A DNA stretch of 64,000 nt from Tillandsia leiboldiana (Eukaryota; Streptophyta; Magnoliopsida; Poales; Bromeliaceae): contig CM055076.1 in assembly GCA_029204045.2 (NCBI GenBank), positions 19,346,269 to 19,410,268 on the forward strand. Reading direction: 5' to 3'. Position numbers and translations under genes: made by a program. Below, one piece after another: positions 34,281-46,484 of this stretch (position 1 is the first letter of the stretch; each line of letters opens with the position of its first letter). The notes under the pieces are model-generated. The model did not search any database. It was not told where the DNA came from and was given only the letters and a program-made list of their open reading frames with translations.

Positions 34281-37000
34281 ATTATTTAGTCCTATTACAT
34301 TTCCATAGAGAAATCGATAGAGTCTTTAATTTGTTCTCGCACCACCAAACATAGAGCGTAAGCGGTAACACCTCAGTTTTTTTTTTGTATTCAATATGAA
34401 ATTGAACGGAATGGTTTTTAAAAACTATAAATAAAGAAAAAGTAAGGCACTGTAGGATGTGGTTGCAAGTTGATTCCTGCCGCAGCGTAGCCATCATTTT
34501 CCTTTTACGATGAGTCAACAGAGTCTTATCGCCGGAGCATCCACCAAATTTACTCCAAATGTGTCGATACAACCTGCACTAAAAACTAAAAGAAGTTAAA
34601 CAAAATTTAAAGCAAGATCTATACTGTTGAAATTGAGTTCACAAGTATAATCTGGTGCCTGTTATACTACTGAAAAAGACACTAAAAATTTGCAACACAT
34701 TTTAAAGCAATGTCTAACAACTTCATCAGATAATAGACAAAAAGTAAACAAGCGTATGACCAGGATATGAGTTTTGCTATTTATGCCATAATATTCAAAC
34801 ACTAAATTATCTTTAAGATATATGAATATATATAGAGGATAAACAAAATTGAAGCATTTAACATCCTTGCCCCAAAAGAGGGCAATTTCTTTCTTAAAGA
34901 TTTTACATTGTTTTGGCTTTAGAGAGAGAAAAAAAAGAAAAAAGAAAAGAGGAATACATGGAATCTGATTTTAATCCTGCGCCAAGAAAACTAAAGAATA
35001 CAGATGTGGAAGCTAAGTGTTCGATTGATGGATAGGGGTAATCAAATATAAGTCTTGGGAGCACCATATACTATAAGGGGTGATCATAAGCACTATATAT
35101 ATTTCCTTGTATGTATCCAAAATCATAAAGTAAGGGTAAAAATAAAAAATAAAAAATCTTTTGAGGATGCTAAGTTAAAAATTGAACCTGGCTGCTCTCG
35201 CATCATCCAAAAAAAGTGTAAATAATCCTGAAACAAATGAGAAAAGCTTGTTAAGTTTGAATGAGATGTTGTTCATTAAGACCGAAATGAATTGCATTAA
35301 TTACAGAGTTGTTTTAGCTACTTCAAAGAAGCTCAACAACTTCATCAGATTGTAGACAAAAAAAAGAAAAAAAAGCTTCATCAGATTATAGACAAAAAAA
35401 AATAGAAAAGCATGCGCGCGCGCACACACACACACTCTCTCTCCCTCTCTCTTTTATTCTTGCTATGATTGTACAAATATTCTCTGGTTTTATAAATAAT
35501 TAACCTTTGAAATATTCAATTTTTACAAATAGTTATCAAATAGTTTAGTTGGCCTGTCCATCAATTAGATGGCAGTTCTGATCAAATATCTTACAAATAG
35601 TTATCAAATAGTAGAGCATACACTCGGCCTATTTTGACAAGAAGAAAAAAAAAATAAAAACACATAAAAATAGCCAAAAACATAGTTGAAATAACTTGAT
35701 GCATGGAAACTTTTGATAAATCAATCTTGGAGACTCATTCTGCTTTTCTTGCAAGTTTAATGATGCTTTTTGAAGTACATTTAATCTTGGCCTATTTAAT
35801 GAAGTACATTTAATGATAACAACCTAGGGATTGAAAGTTTAATGATGCTTTTTGAAAAAAGAAAATAAATCTAAAGTGTGTAGTGCAGAGATTGATAAAC
35901 AACAATAGTCCAACAGAGTCTAGTGGGGAAAAAAAAAAAAAATAGTACATGATAGAAAATTTTAATAAAGATTCTGAAGTATAGTGTAGAAAGGTGTAAT
36001 TAAGCCTTCTTTTTATTCTTCCTTAGTATATGTACTATATAGTATATGTATTATATAGAATGCGAATTAATTCAAGAGTGATATATAATGCCACAAATTA
36101 GCTGAGTAGTTGATACAATTTGGGAGCACCTATTAAATTTACTCCCAAATTGATACACCCTGCATTAAAAACATATAAACATTAACAAAATTTAAATATA
36201 ATTGTACCACTGAAATTAAGTTCACAAGCTTAAACAAGGTACTAGTTATGCTGCTAACAGAAAAAAAAAAAAAAAAAAAAAAAAGTGGGTTTGAAACACA
36301 TTTGAAAGCAATGTTTAAACTAGGCTTAGCAACTTCATCAGATAATAGACGAAACAAAACAAGCTTACCAGGATATGAGATTTGCTACTTGTGCAGAATC
36401 AAACAGTAAATTTCATTCATAAAGATTATACATTAATTTGGCAATAGTAAAAAAAACATGCAATACATGGAGTCTTTCCTGCACCAAGAAAATAGAAGAT
36501 CAAAACTTTACTCTTGTTGTATTCCTGAAAGAGTTGAGAGAACTATATATATATAGGAGTGTTATACCATTACTATAGTCCTGCACCAAGAAATTAAAAG
36601 AACTTTCGAAAGCAATCCATAGACTGCGTATATTATATTCATTACATTGTTTGTTATACGAGTCAAATCCGTCCTGCGAGCACTGTGTATTATAATGGGC
36701 AATTAGCGCGCTATATTCCCTTATTAGTTATTATGAATCCAAACCATAAAGTAAGAGTACAAAATTTAAAAATTCTATTGAGAATGCTAATTAAAAACTT
36801 ACCTGACTGCCCTTGCATTAACTCATAACTAATCACTGGAATCCTGTAACAAATGAGATAACCATGTTAAGATCGAATGAGATGTACTTCATTAAGACTG
36901 AAATGAATTGCATTAATTACAGAGAGTAGCATGGCCGATAGATGAAGGGGCATGGTGAAGTGAGCATAGAATGTGCATGATGACCTTTTTAAATCTTAAT
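34281..37000 (-). other. Tandemly duplicated non-coding region downstream of the CNL
   Basis: No coding. 34533-35320 and 36117-36925 are diverged direct copies: CATCAGATAATAGACAAA near 34724 and CATCAGATAATAGACGAA near 36337, CAGGATATGAGTTTTGC near 34763 and CAGGATATGAGATTTGC near 36370, GACTGAAATGAATTGCATTA-like text near 35281 and 36897. Many plant NLR genes have spliced 3' UTRs, so this may be 3' UTR exons and introns of the CNL in duplicate; that is inference. CA/CT microsatellite at 35415-35450, A-runs at 35930 and 36261. Confidence 0.5.
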
Positions 37001-40000
37001 TCATGCAATAATCACGTGAGGGATGTTGGCAATCTTGGGCCAATCAAGGCCTATATTCTCTTCGCATCGCTCCTTCAACACAGGGTGACACCCAGTGATG
37101 CATAGAATACGCAGTGAAGTAGGCAGATCTGAAAGTGACTGGATGAGTTTAGCATTATATACATTCAAACTCTCTAGGGAGCACAGTTGTGCCATGCTCT
37201 GGGGCAGGGACTGAAGGGAGCCTGCATTCGATATGGATAAATCTTTGAGGGCGGAGTGATTTTGCAGTAGCCATTCCTCAGGTAAGGAAGTGAGGGGGGA
37301 GTGATTATGCAGTAGCCATTCCTCAGGTAAGGGGGGGAATCGCAAAGCACGAGAGAGAGTGAAACTGCTGATGGAGGTGAGACTTCTCAATGGCTCCATG
37401 AGAAGAAGCGCGTGGTGGTCAATTGATAGTCTATCAAGCTTCAAAGAGCAGTCCACTGCATTCTTTTGGCTGGCATCGTTTGGGAACGGAGGCTCCAGCA
37501 GCTGGGCAACTTCAATTAGCTTGTAACAGTCACTAATTTCTAAAGAACGGAGGGATTTGATAGCTTGTATTCCGCCAAGTGATGACAATTCTTTACAGTT
37601 CCATAGTGTTAAATGGGAAAGCATTGCCCACCGTTCACACACTTGTGCTGGCGGAAGGGATGTTATTCTCGCACAAAAGCTTAATTTCAAAGAAGTAAGA
37701 GAGCTTAAATTTTCTGACCACAACAATGGCATTTCAAGGTCGCCGCATGACCCAATAGTGAGACGATTGAGTATAGAGGGCAGTTGGATGTCGGAGATCC
37801 CCCGTGTTGTCAACTTTGGGCACCCAATTATACTCAGGTCTCTTAGGGGGTTGGATGTCCGAAAAAACTCTGGTAAAACATATTCGAGCTTCTCACAATG
37901 ACTGATATCAACTCTTTCCAAAGCCTTAAAATGTTCTTGCTGTTGCAGAAAGAAAAAATATAAAAATGTTAAGTTCGGACAATCACAACCATGCAAATAT
38001 GAATTGGTATTTTAATATAATGAAGGTAAATTTCAAATTGCCCTGTGTGTTTTAGCTCATTTTCACCTTGCCGCGTTGTGGTTCAAAAAGTTTCACTTTA
38101 CTCTCCTATGGTTTAATTTTTATTTCACCAAAAAAAATTTATAAGCAAATTAAAAATGTTAAACCACGCGGGGGCAAAATGAAACTTTTTGAGCCATAGG
38201 ATGGCAAAGTGAAAATAAGCAAAACTATAGAGGCATAAAGTGAAACTTTTTCAACCACGAGGGGGAAAAGTGAAAATGAGCTAAACCTCAGGGTGGGTAA
38301 TTTGAAGTTTATAAAACATAGCAATTACCTTGTTGTTTCCGCAACCTTGATTTATCACAGGGTGGGTAATTTCCAGAGTATGAAGTTTAGGAAACATGCA
38401 CCCATCATCTATTCCAATCCACTCCTCCAAGTTTGACAACCTCTCTAAGACTAGGTCCTTCAATGATGGAAAGGCACACCCACCACTGCTCCCAAAGAAC
38501 GAAGAATCTATTTTCTTTACTGCATCTAGTCCATGGAGGAGAAGATGATTGAGGAAAGGCAACTGCCCAAGAGGTGGGAGGTGCTCCCATCCTTCACAGT
38601 ACATCAATTTGATGGATGTCAAATTATTGATGAGAGACAAATCTGACATCCAACGCGGAGAATTAACACCTTGGTATCTTTCAATACACAATCTCTTGAG
38701 ATTGACATGCGGGCGAAGGTTATCGAGGAGCTGCTCATCCGTCTCTACACTATTTGAGCTGTTGTAAGACCATCCCAATGTCAATGATTTGAGATATTCT
38801 TTCTCGTTCAGCTTGGCGTCCATAGCTTCTTCAGAACTCCTGACATTTTCAAGTCCTCTAATGCACAGGTGATGAAGATCTATGAGGTTCTTTAGTTCAC
38901 TGATTTTGTAACCACTCATCTCTCGGACAATAAAATCTTCCAATTTGCGAATGAAGCGTAGTTTGCTAACATAAGGAAGCCTTTTTATCACAAATCTATG
39001 AACATCTAATGAACGCAAATTGACCAAGTTAGTCAAGCCATCACATTGAATATTCTGAAGAGATCTTGAAGTACTGCCCCATAACTTCATGACTACCAAG
39101 TGATAAAGCATATAAAGAGGTTGAGCAAATAAAGTAGGTACTGGATGTTGAAGACAGAAATCCTCATTTGGAGTTGACATTGACCAGATATGTAGGTATC
39201 GGAGGTGTATCAAGCTATCAAGTGCATCAAGTAATTTACTAAATTCAAAATTCACATCTAAGCTCAATAGGCGTAAGTTTTTAAATCTTTTTATAACCTT
39301 ATTAAACACATGTAAATGATCTGCATTATGCTCATGTTTCTCTTTATAAGAAGATTTGGGAAGAGCAAACGTAGGTAAATGATTTGCATTAAGCTTATGT
39401 TTCCCTATATAAGAAGATATGAGAAGAGTGCGCAAGTTCTTAAGATTGGAGATATCTCTGGTGGAAAGAAGATTTATGTTTTCAAAAGATAAATGTCGAA
39501 CCGTCTTTGGAATAATGTTTCCGGCAACATTACATCCTATTCTAATGCATTCTCCTAGAGAAACAGATCGTGCTAGGTCGTGCAGCAGATCGTGCATAAC
39601 ATAATATTTATAAATTTTATGCCCATTATGCCTAAAATCTTGCGTTTTGCAAGTAAAGAATGATTTTCTTGTCAGAAGATCGAAATACTCCCTTCCAATG
39701 TCCTCCGGACTCCTCCGCCTTCCACAAATAGACTGTGGAATCAGACCTGAACCCATCCACATATAGACCAACTCTTTCCTATTAAACTCATAATCCTGTG
39801 GAAATATACTACAATATCTAAAGCAAACTTGTAAGTCTATGGGTAAATGGTCATAACTTAGTCTTAAAACTGCCATGATGCCATCCTTTCCTTGCTGTAC
39901 TTTCATAGTGTCTTCTTCCAAGATTCTCCTCCAGTAGTCATAATCCTTGTAGGAATTTAGTAGTCCTCCCATGATCTTTATTGCCAACGGGCATCCTCCA

Positions 40001-41175
40001 AGCTTCTTCACTATCTGCTCACCAGTCGGTTGCAAATTTTTATAATCATCAGGGTTCACACCAAGGAACGCATGCTTATTGAAAAGTGACATACAGTCGC
40101 ACTCCTCCAACTCCTTTACATCCAATGATTCGCTCTTATATTCCATCACCCTTGCAGCCATATCCGCAACTGAACCCATTCGAGTTGTCAACAGGATCTT
40201 GCTTCCTCTCTTTCCTCTCTGTCCGAATTTCAAAGGAGCAACCAATTTCTCCCACTCTGACATATTATCTTCATTCCAAACATCATCCAGTATAAGTAAA
40301 AACCTATTCGACGTAAGTTTTTGTTTAAGGTCCTCATGGAGTGCATTTAGACTCTTGCCACTATTTTCAACTTTCAACATCTTTCTTATTATCGCAGCTG
40401 CATTGAAGTCTTGAGAAACGCAAACCCATATAATCGGGTCGAAGTACCTTTGCACTCTTTCGTCTTGATGGATTAGTTGGGCAAGAGTAGTCTTCCCAAG
40501 CCCACCCATACCAACAATGGTATAAGCAGAGACATTGAAAGCGATCCCTTCAGACTCTCCATCTACCGGTTTGATCAACCATTCGACTATCGTGTCCCTC
40601 TCCTTGTCTCGTCCAAACACCTCACTTTCGGTTAACAAGCAGCTAGTCTCGCGAGCATTCTTGACTTCCTCGAGCTTCTGGCGCTTAATGCTAGGGCCAT
40701 AAAACCCAGTAGTAATTTGAAGGAATGGCCCCATACGGTCAATGACCTTATCTAACACCTTGACAGCCTCCCTCAACCTCTTCAGTGCGTCATCGGGAAA
40801 GATACCTTTAATAAAACTATCAATCTTTGTTTTGCATTCAGAGAGAATATTGCCACGCACCTTGTCATCTCGATCTCGTATTCTCCTCTCCAGCTCGTAG
40901 TACTCCAGCTCGTCGAGCACGTCCTCCGCGTTCTCCACAGCGTCTCTGAGCTGCCACAGCCACTTATCCAGCCCTTTGTTCTGCATCATGGCTGGCGCAC
41001 CCTCCTCGACTGCAGTCAAGACTGCTTCGACCTGCGGAAGGGCGTACTGCAGCCGTTCGAGCTCGTCCTGCATGCCACTAGCCGCCGGGCACGCCTTGAG
41101 GTAGGATGAGCAAGTGTCAACGAGATTATCAATGATCGCCGACGCCACCGATTGGCCTGTGAAAGTTAAAGCCAT
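37001..41175 (-). CDS. CC-NB-ARC-LRR disease-resistance protein (CNL), two exons, intact
   Basis: Intracellular immune receptor: it senses pathogen effectors through the LRR and switches by ADP/ATP exchange in NB-ARC. Exon 1 is 41175-38329 (949 codons), the phase-0 intron 38328-37940 (GTAATTGC ... TTCTGCAACAG), and exon 2 37939-37001 (312 codons plus TGA), giving about 1261 residues, normal for the family. The Rx-N type coiled coil spans about 1-165. NB-ARC motifs: P-loop GMGGLGKTT 222-230, RNBS-A FDPIIWVCVSQDF 245-257, kinase-2 LLILDDVW 293-300, RNBS-B KILLTTR 326-332, GLPL as GGCPLAIK 393-400, RNBS-D CFRYCSIFPQDYEF 451-464, MHD 527-529. The Trp after DDV marks the CC class. LRRs follow to the end. 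All key motifs are present and no stop was found. The ATG at 41175 was chosen over an in-frame GTG upstream at 41217. A MITE occupies most of the intron. Confidence 0.92.
37260..37335 (-). repeat. 45-bp tandem duplication in CNL exon 2
   Basis: GCAGTAGCCATTCCTCAGGT at 37264 and again at 37309. In protein it duplicates 15 residues around LPEEWLL-x-NHS within the LRR region, keeping the frame. Confidence 0.85.
37940..38328 (-). other. Intron of the CNL containing a MITE
   Basis: Donor GTAATTGC and acceptor CTGCAACAG, phase 0. Joining the exons places two LRR segments in the same frame (GCGNNK, then QEHFKALERVD). Splicing is predicted, not observed. If unspliced, the reading ends at a TAG 87 bases past the donor. 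Confidence 0.85.
38026..38312. mobile_element. MITE-like foldback element in the CNL intron
   Basis: The left end TTTCAAATTGCCCTGTGTGT, followed by TTTAGCTCATTTTCACC, pairs with the right end read on the other strand (CTTCAAATTACCCACCCTGA, then GGTTTAGCTCATTTTCAC). Internal repeats of GTTCAAAAAGTTTCACTTT alternate in both orientations. Related sequence is at 29095-29310 and 42231-42330. Confidence 0.65.
39313..39425 (-). repeat. 63-bp tandem duplication in CNL exon 1
   Basis: TAAATGAT...GCATTA and the following text up to TATAAGAAGAT occurs at 39313 and 39376. It duplicates 21 residues (KHKLNANHLPTF and KHEHNADHLHVF) at the start of the LRR region, in frame. Confidence 0.85.
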
Positions 41176-41350
41176 AATCCTCCAGATAGCTCTAAGTGCA
41201 TGCAGCTGCTTCACCACTACTCAGGCAATCGACCAAACTCCTGCAAGAGTACAGAAATTGAAGAAAGAGGAAAGAGATGTTCATCTTGCAAAGAAGAAAG
41301 ATTTAGGAGGAATGCATATATGAGTTCTTAAAAGCTGTTAGCCAATAGAA
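41176..41350 (-). promoter_or_regulatory. Upstream region of the CNL
   Basis: Contains, in gene orientation, CTATTGGCTAACAGC near 41335, a TATA-like CATATATG near 41315-41322, a pyrimidine-rich stretch, and TTTCTGTACTCTTGCAG before GAGTTTGG, which resembles a 3' splice site of a 5' UTR intron. The same layout, without the TATA-like word, is kept in the other NLR start fragments. Promoter function is inferred. Confidence 0.45.
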
Positions 41351-42336
41351 AGGTGAAAAACTACTTTTCGAAACAAAAAAAACAACAAAAAATTTTAGTT
41401 TTTATATTTCTAACAAATAATCTGAAAGACAAAAATACTATTCACAGAAAAAATTAAAATTTCTTTACAAAAATTTATTTTTTTTAGAAACTAAACAGGA
41501 TCAAAAATATTTTTTCGATCAAAAAAATAATTTTAAAATATTTTTTGAGAAAATCAAACAATCTCTAAGTCAACTCTTATTATCATTGGTGGAGGCAATT
41601 ATTGTTTATTATTTTAGATATCGTGTAATAATTTAAAATTTTATTAAGCAAAGTGTGCCTCATAAATATGCCTATTTTATTTTTAAATGGATAAAAGTGC
41701 CTCTGCAGTATTTTAGTTTTAGTTTTATTTATTATATTATATTAATGAAGAGAAATGCCCGTATATATATATTTTTAATGTCACTTTTTAACCACTGCTG
41801 ATGATATATTTTAATCTAACGGTACGAAATATTTTGAGATTAAGTAATCTCAAAATACACTGTCTAAATATAAGTATTTTTTTATTTATTAAAGAAATAT
41901 CTAAATTTTGTAATAGTTCATATAAAAATATTTTAAATTATTATAAAACATATTCAATAAATTATATTTTAATTTTATAATTTTTATTATAAAATTAAGA
42001 GCAGGGTGTATAAGATGTACTTATATCATCAACTGCAAAGTTCGGGACAAATTAAAACCTTAATAAATTGAAATTAGATAATCAAAACTAAAATTCAATT
42101 AGAAAAAATGCAATTTATTATTATTTTAACTTTTTGAACATAGATAGTCAACTAATTTCAATTGGATAGCTCAATCAGTGACGTGATCAATCAATTCATC
42201 TAATTAAATAAAATTTAAACTTTAAATTACATGGTTTAACTTATTTTTACTTTATTATTCCGTTGTTCAAAAATTTTTCTTTGCGCTCTTGTGGTTTAAT
42301 TTTTATTTTACTAAACCATACAATTCTCCCAATTAA
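41351..42336. other. AT-rich NLR-locus flank, unit 4
   Basis: No gene. 41590-41745 matches 14200-14290 and 17160-17560 of units 1 and 2 (TTATTAAGCAAAGTGTGCCT). 42231-42330 is a partial copy of the intron-type MITE (TTGTTCAAAAATTTTTC, GCGCTCTTGTGGTTTAAT). Confidence 0.5.
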
Positions 42337-43743
42337 TGTAGTAACCCATCAATTGGACCCATTTTGAATCATCGCCCATTTTTCTAACACAATCCGCAAT
42401 TCCAACTTGTTTTGTCTAAAAATTATAATTAAAAAATTAAGCTAAAAATTTATCCAAATTTTTTTAGATTTAATATATTATGACCAAAGTTAACTTGTAT
42501 TTAGATATAAATTATTCAAGTCAAATTGATTTAATAGGTATAGGTGAAGATTGTACCTTTATTTATTTATACGTAAATATAATTATTTTGAGAGAAGTCC
42601 AAAATTAAAAATTAAATCCCAAATGACCCATGCACGGTGAGCCTATGGTCCAATTTAGATTGACTTAATGTGTTATTTAACACGGGAAAAAGCGATTTTA
42701 AAGATAATTTGAAGTAATAATAGATAAAATTTAATTCAAATTTATAATTTGAAGTTAATTTTCAAACATATAAACTTTATGTTTAAATAGTTACTAAAAT
42801 TTGCTTTCTTAACTATAATATGAATTAAATCTAAATTTAAATATTTTTGAACTTTAATGATGTTTCATTATTGAATTAACAATTTAAATTTCATTTAAAA
42901 AATAGAAACTTTCTATTTAAATAAGTAATAAAAGTTGGGTTTATAAGTACAGTATAAATTAAATTCAAATTTAAAATAGATTAATATTTTTGAACTTTCA
43001 TGTTATTTTAATATTGGATTAATAATTTGAATTGAAATGTATTATTGATTTTAATATAAATCTTTTCTTTTTGACAATTAAATTTAGATTTAAATATGAA
43101 CTTAATTTACATTATTATAAATGTAAAGTTTAAACTCAAGTTTAATTAGGTAGTATATATACGTGTTTTCCAACATCACTCTTACAATCAATCTTAATAG
43201 GTAACCTATTGATTACGTTATTACTTTGTAAAAATTAATTTTAACCTTAAAAAATAAACAGCTAGACTTAAACAATCTGGTGTTTTGAAGCATTTCTCTA
43301 TTATAAATTTTTCAAAGAGTATTAATATATTGAGCTAGGCTAGTATGCTTTCGAAAGCACGGAGGACTATGTGTTATCAAGTTATTTTCTACAATAGAAC
43401 ATTTGATTCGGCGATCGACATCAGTAAACATGATTTACAGTATTTGAACTATTTAAAAATTAAATTTTATAATTTTTTGATTTTATTTGTCTAGTGAATG
43501 AGTAGTCTCAAAATAAAAAACGAAAAATAAAAATCTCATAAAAAAAAAATGATAGAAAACTTAAAGTTTAAATCGGAAGAACTGATATTGCTCTTCATGA
43601 TAAATAGAATATTTTATTAAAATTTTATCTAATTTGAATTACTCTACACCGTTAAGTAGATATAATAGCAAGTGTCAAAGAAAGATATAGAAAGAGTAGT
43701 TTCTTGTATTCTTCTTAGAAGAGGGAATGAAATATAATGCAAG
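42337..43743. repeat. Dispersed AT-rich repeat block, copy A, then unit 4 end
   Basis: Starts TGTAGTAACCCATCAATTGG. The first about 800 bases recur at 51432-52620 (interrupted there by a MITE) and, from the middle on, at 61630-62030. The TGTAGTAACC start matches the start of the Tekay-like LTR at 18424 (TGTAGTAACCGAG), so it may be a decayed LTR piece, but the rest does not match. 43160-43745 repeats 62384-62540 and unit ends near 14590-15080. No gene. Confidence 0.45.
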
Positions 43744-44183
43744 TGGGTGACCATTTTTCAGGTCCGTCGGGTGGAGGGATGTTGGGACGTATGAGTTAGG
43801 CTGTCGCGATAGAGCTGTCCCCATGATGTTGATCTTAGCTATTTTGATATTATATTATGATGATGATCCTAGTTGTTATGTTTATGGTATCATGATATTT
43901 AGTGGATTTTGGATTGACACTTTTCCGATGTTATCTGACTTTTAGTAGTGGTTTAGAATTATCATGGAGTTTTCTTTAATCTTGTTTAGATTTAAATTGT
44001 TATAGATAGACTTTGTTTGTACTTGTTGTACTTGCCTAGCCGTGCATGTATAGGGAAGATTCTGTCCGTTTGGATAGAGAATTTTTTATACATGTCGCGA
44101 TCTCGCGCCCAGATTTTATTAAACTCTGATTTAAAAAAAAAAAAAAAAAATTTAGACCGGCTTTTAAATCTCGGGGCGTGACA
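43744..44183 (+). mobile_element. 3' fragment of a Tekay-like LTR
   Basis: Starts within TGGGTGACCATTTTTCAGGT (equivalent to GGGTGACTGTTTTTCAGGT at 26439) and ends CTCGGGGCGTGACA. It includes the A-run and the CTGTCC...AGAGA stem typical of these LTR ends. The 5' part of the LTR is absent. Confidence 0.75.
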
Positions 44184-44610
44184 CCGTAGAGTACCGGCTT
44201 TGACTAAATTGATAAAGTGTAGATTAAACATGCTAGATATGTTTTAAAGGTTATTAAGAGAGCTTAGAGTGAGTTTGGACTGAATCGAAACGAGTTCGGA
44301 TCGAAATAGAGTCGGAAAAGCTCAAGTCTGAGCTTCATACCAATTCCAGGCGCCTAGAACAAGTATCGAGCGCCTAGATGTGTTTTCGGAATTGGAGGAA
44401 GGAGGACGCCCGGAAGAGAAAGCGGGCGCTCAATATGAAAGCGGGGGAGTGTGGAGCTCCAGAGTTTTCGGACGACCGAAATGCCCTGTGGGCACTCGAA
44501 ACACTATTCGGAAGCCCAAGTGGGCACCTTGAGCAATTTTGCAGGCGCTCAACCCGAGCGCAGGCTCACGGACAATTTGAAGTTTATTCTTAAAAAAATT
44601 TAATTCTCTT
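44184..44610. other. Unclassified LTR-like sequence
   Basis: Contains repeated GCGCCTAG/GCGCTC words (GGCGCCTAGAACAAG, GAGCGCCTAGATG, GGGCGCTCAATATG) typical of plant LTR U3 text. A plus frame at 44378-44593 is not recognised. No gene. Confidence 0.35.
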
Positions 44611-45243
44611 AGGTATCGTTTGGATTGGGGATAAGCCGGAATGAGTTATACCAGGTATAAGTATAAAGTAAGGGATAAGCGGTATAAAGTAAAAATGTGT
44701 TTGGTTGGGAATGAGGCTTAAACCTGGTATAAGTAAAATAGTGTTTGGATTGGGGTTGAAGAATAAGGAGGAATAGAGAGTTGACTTTTGTGGTAAAAGA
44801 TTAAAATATTCTTTTTTTTTAATAATTTTTTTAAAATTAAAATTTTAAAATTTATTCAAATTTTAATCTTTATTAATTTTAATTTTTATAAAAATTTTAA
44901 GTGGGAGTAAAAAAAAATATTAATTTTAAAATGTTAAGTAGGAGTAAAAATTTTAATTTATAAATTTATATAAATTTTAAAAAAATTATAAAAATATTGT
45001 ATAAATTTTAAAATTAATAATTTTTAAAAATAAAATAAAATTTTTAGATTTATTAAAATATAAAATTAAAAAAAATTAAAATTTATAAAATTTAAAATTT
45101 AAAATTTAAATATTTTTTATAATTTAAAAATTTTTATTTAAAAAAAAATAAAAAATCCTGAAGCATAAAAGAAAAAAAAAACGAAAAAAAAAAGAAAAAA
45201 AAGAAAAAAAAAAAAAAGGAAAAGCCCCTTCCCAAGGCACTGC
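44611..45243. other. MITE-like segment then A/T-rich DNA
   Basis: 44615-44790 carries GTATCGTTTGGATTGGGGAT near the left and GTGTTTGGATTGGGGTTGAA near the right, with GGTATAAGTATAAAGTAAGG words between. This resembles the CCCCAATCCAAACAGGGGC end at 51056. 44800-45225 is nearly pure A/T with A-runs. Confidence 0.45.
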
Positions 45244-45613
45244 TGTCGGGACGATCCAGTGAGCCGATTACGATAGAGCTGTCCCCATGATTCTAGACAG
45301 AGATGACGGAGATCCTTGACGATTTACGCAGACAGTTATTTTCCGCATTTATTCCAGTTCTATTTGTTTTAGACATTTAAAATATTGAGGTGATTTCCGA
45401 TTCTGAATTATTCCTGCTAACTAGATTAGTAGTTGTACTGAGATATCTGTCGCTGATGACTAGCCTAGCCGTGCATATATAGGGGAGTCTCTGTTCGCGG
45501 AATAGAGAGTTTCCTATATGTGTGGCGGTCTGTTACGCTTGTTTTGCAAACTCTGATTTAATCAAAAAAAAAAAAAAAATTTCAGACCTGATTTTAAAAC
45601 TCGGGGCGTGACA
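45244..45613 (+). repeat. Truncated 5' LTR of a deleted Tekay-like element
   Basis: Matches the last about 370 bases of the LTR at 46485-50622 almost exactly, from TGTCGGGACGATCCAGTGAG to CGGGGCGTGACA. The upstream part has been lost. Confidence 0.9.
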
Positions 45614-46484
45614 GATTAGATGGTATCAGAGCAATAGGTATACGGTACCTAGGAAAAGATGATTAGGAACTGGTTAGGATGAACCCTAGGATGACTTATG
45701 TCGTGAGAGCGCGGGGTATTTGTCTGATCGTTAGGAGCTCCGGTGTATTTTCACACTATGAGTCGTGTCCCCAACTTGATGTTGGCGACGGATTATGGTA
45801 TTTCACTTTTCTTTTGATAAGCACGTTGGCTGCAGACAACGTACTGTCGAAAGAGCTGAGGAAATACCCCACCCTGTAAAGGGGAATATCATGATTGGGT
45901 CTATTTGTCTGCTTACTTAAATTTAGTTTCCAAGGTTGTCTTTGGACAACGATGTTATAGTTTCAGCATTGATATTCCAGACCATATTGGACCTTGGGTA
46001 GGTCTCAGATAGTCGTGTACATAGTGGACAGATTGTATTTGTCGTTAATATAGACATTCGTTCGATCTTGCGGCCACTAGCCACGTTGATCTCGCCAGAT
46101 CTTGCAACCGATTCGATAATAGAAATAAGTGGTAGTGCAGTCTACCCTGCTTGATCGCCTAAAGGAGGGACAGCAGTCGGACCCCTCCTCCCATAAGATT
46201 CGTGAACTGATACCACTGGGACAGGCTGACGAACCACCAACTTCACGCCGATGGCTCTATCCGATTCAGGGGCCGTTGGTGTGTTCCAGATAACGGTAAA
46301 TTAAGGACATCCTTACTGAGACACCACTGAAAACCCTGGCTCGAGATGAGAAGAAGCTGAGGAACAGATCGATCCCCTACGACAACGTACAATGGGGGAA
46401 CCATGATGGAGCATTTTCCCTAGTTATTTGATTCTTAAGTTGTGTTAAGTTTCAGGGACGAAACTTCCTTTTTGGTGGGAGAGA
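45614..46484 (+). pseudogene. 871-bp interior of a deleted Tekay-like element
   Basis: Begins with GATTAGA and the primer site TGGTATCAGAGC (45621-45632). The leader (ACCCTAGGATGACTTATG, GAGAGCGCGGGGTATT) is shared with the element at 18424. The rearranged block 45790-46125 is shared with 22085-22440. Near 46250-46300 a Pol linker trace reads as MALSDSG and WCVPD-like pieces. 46330-46425 is the end of integrase (TLARDEKKLRNRSIPY), followed by TTTCAGGGACGAAACTTCC. Reverse transcriptase, RNase H and the integrase core are gone. Confidence 0.75.

Noticed and set aside
41176..41217. Upstream GTG start for the CNL
   Set aside because: Plant translation normally starts at ATG; the ATG at 41175 begins the typical Rx-N domain and is conserved in the paralogue.
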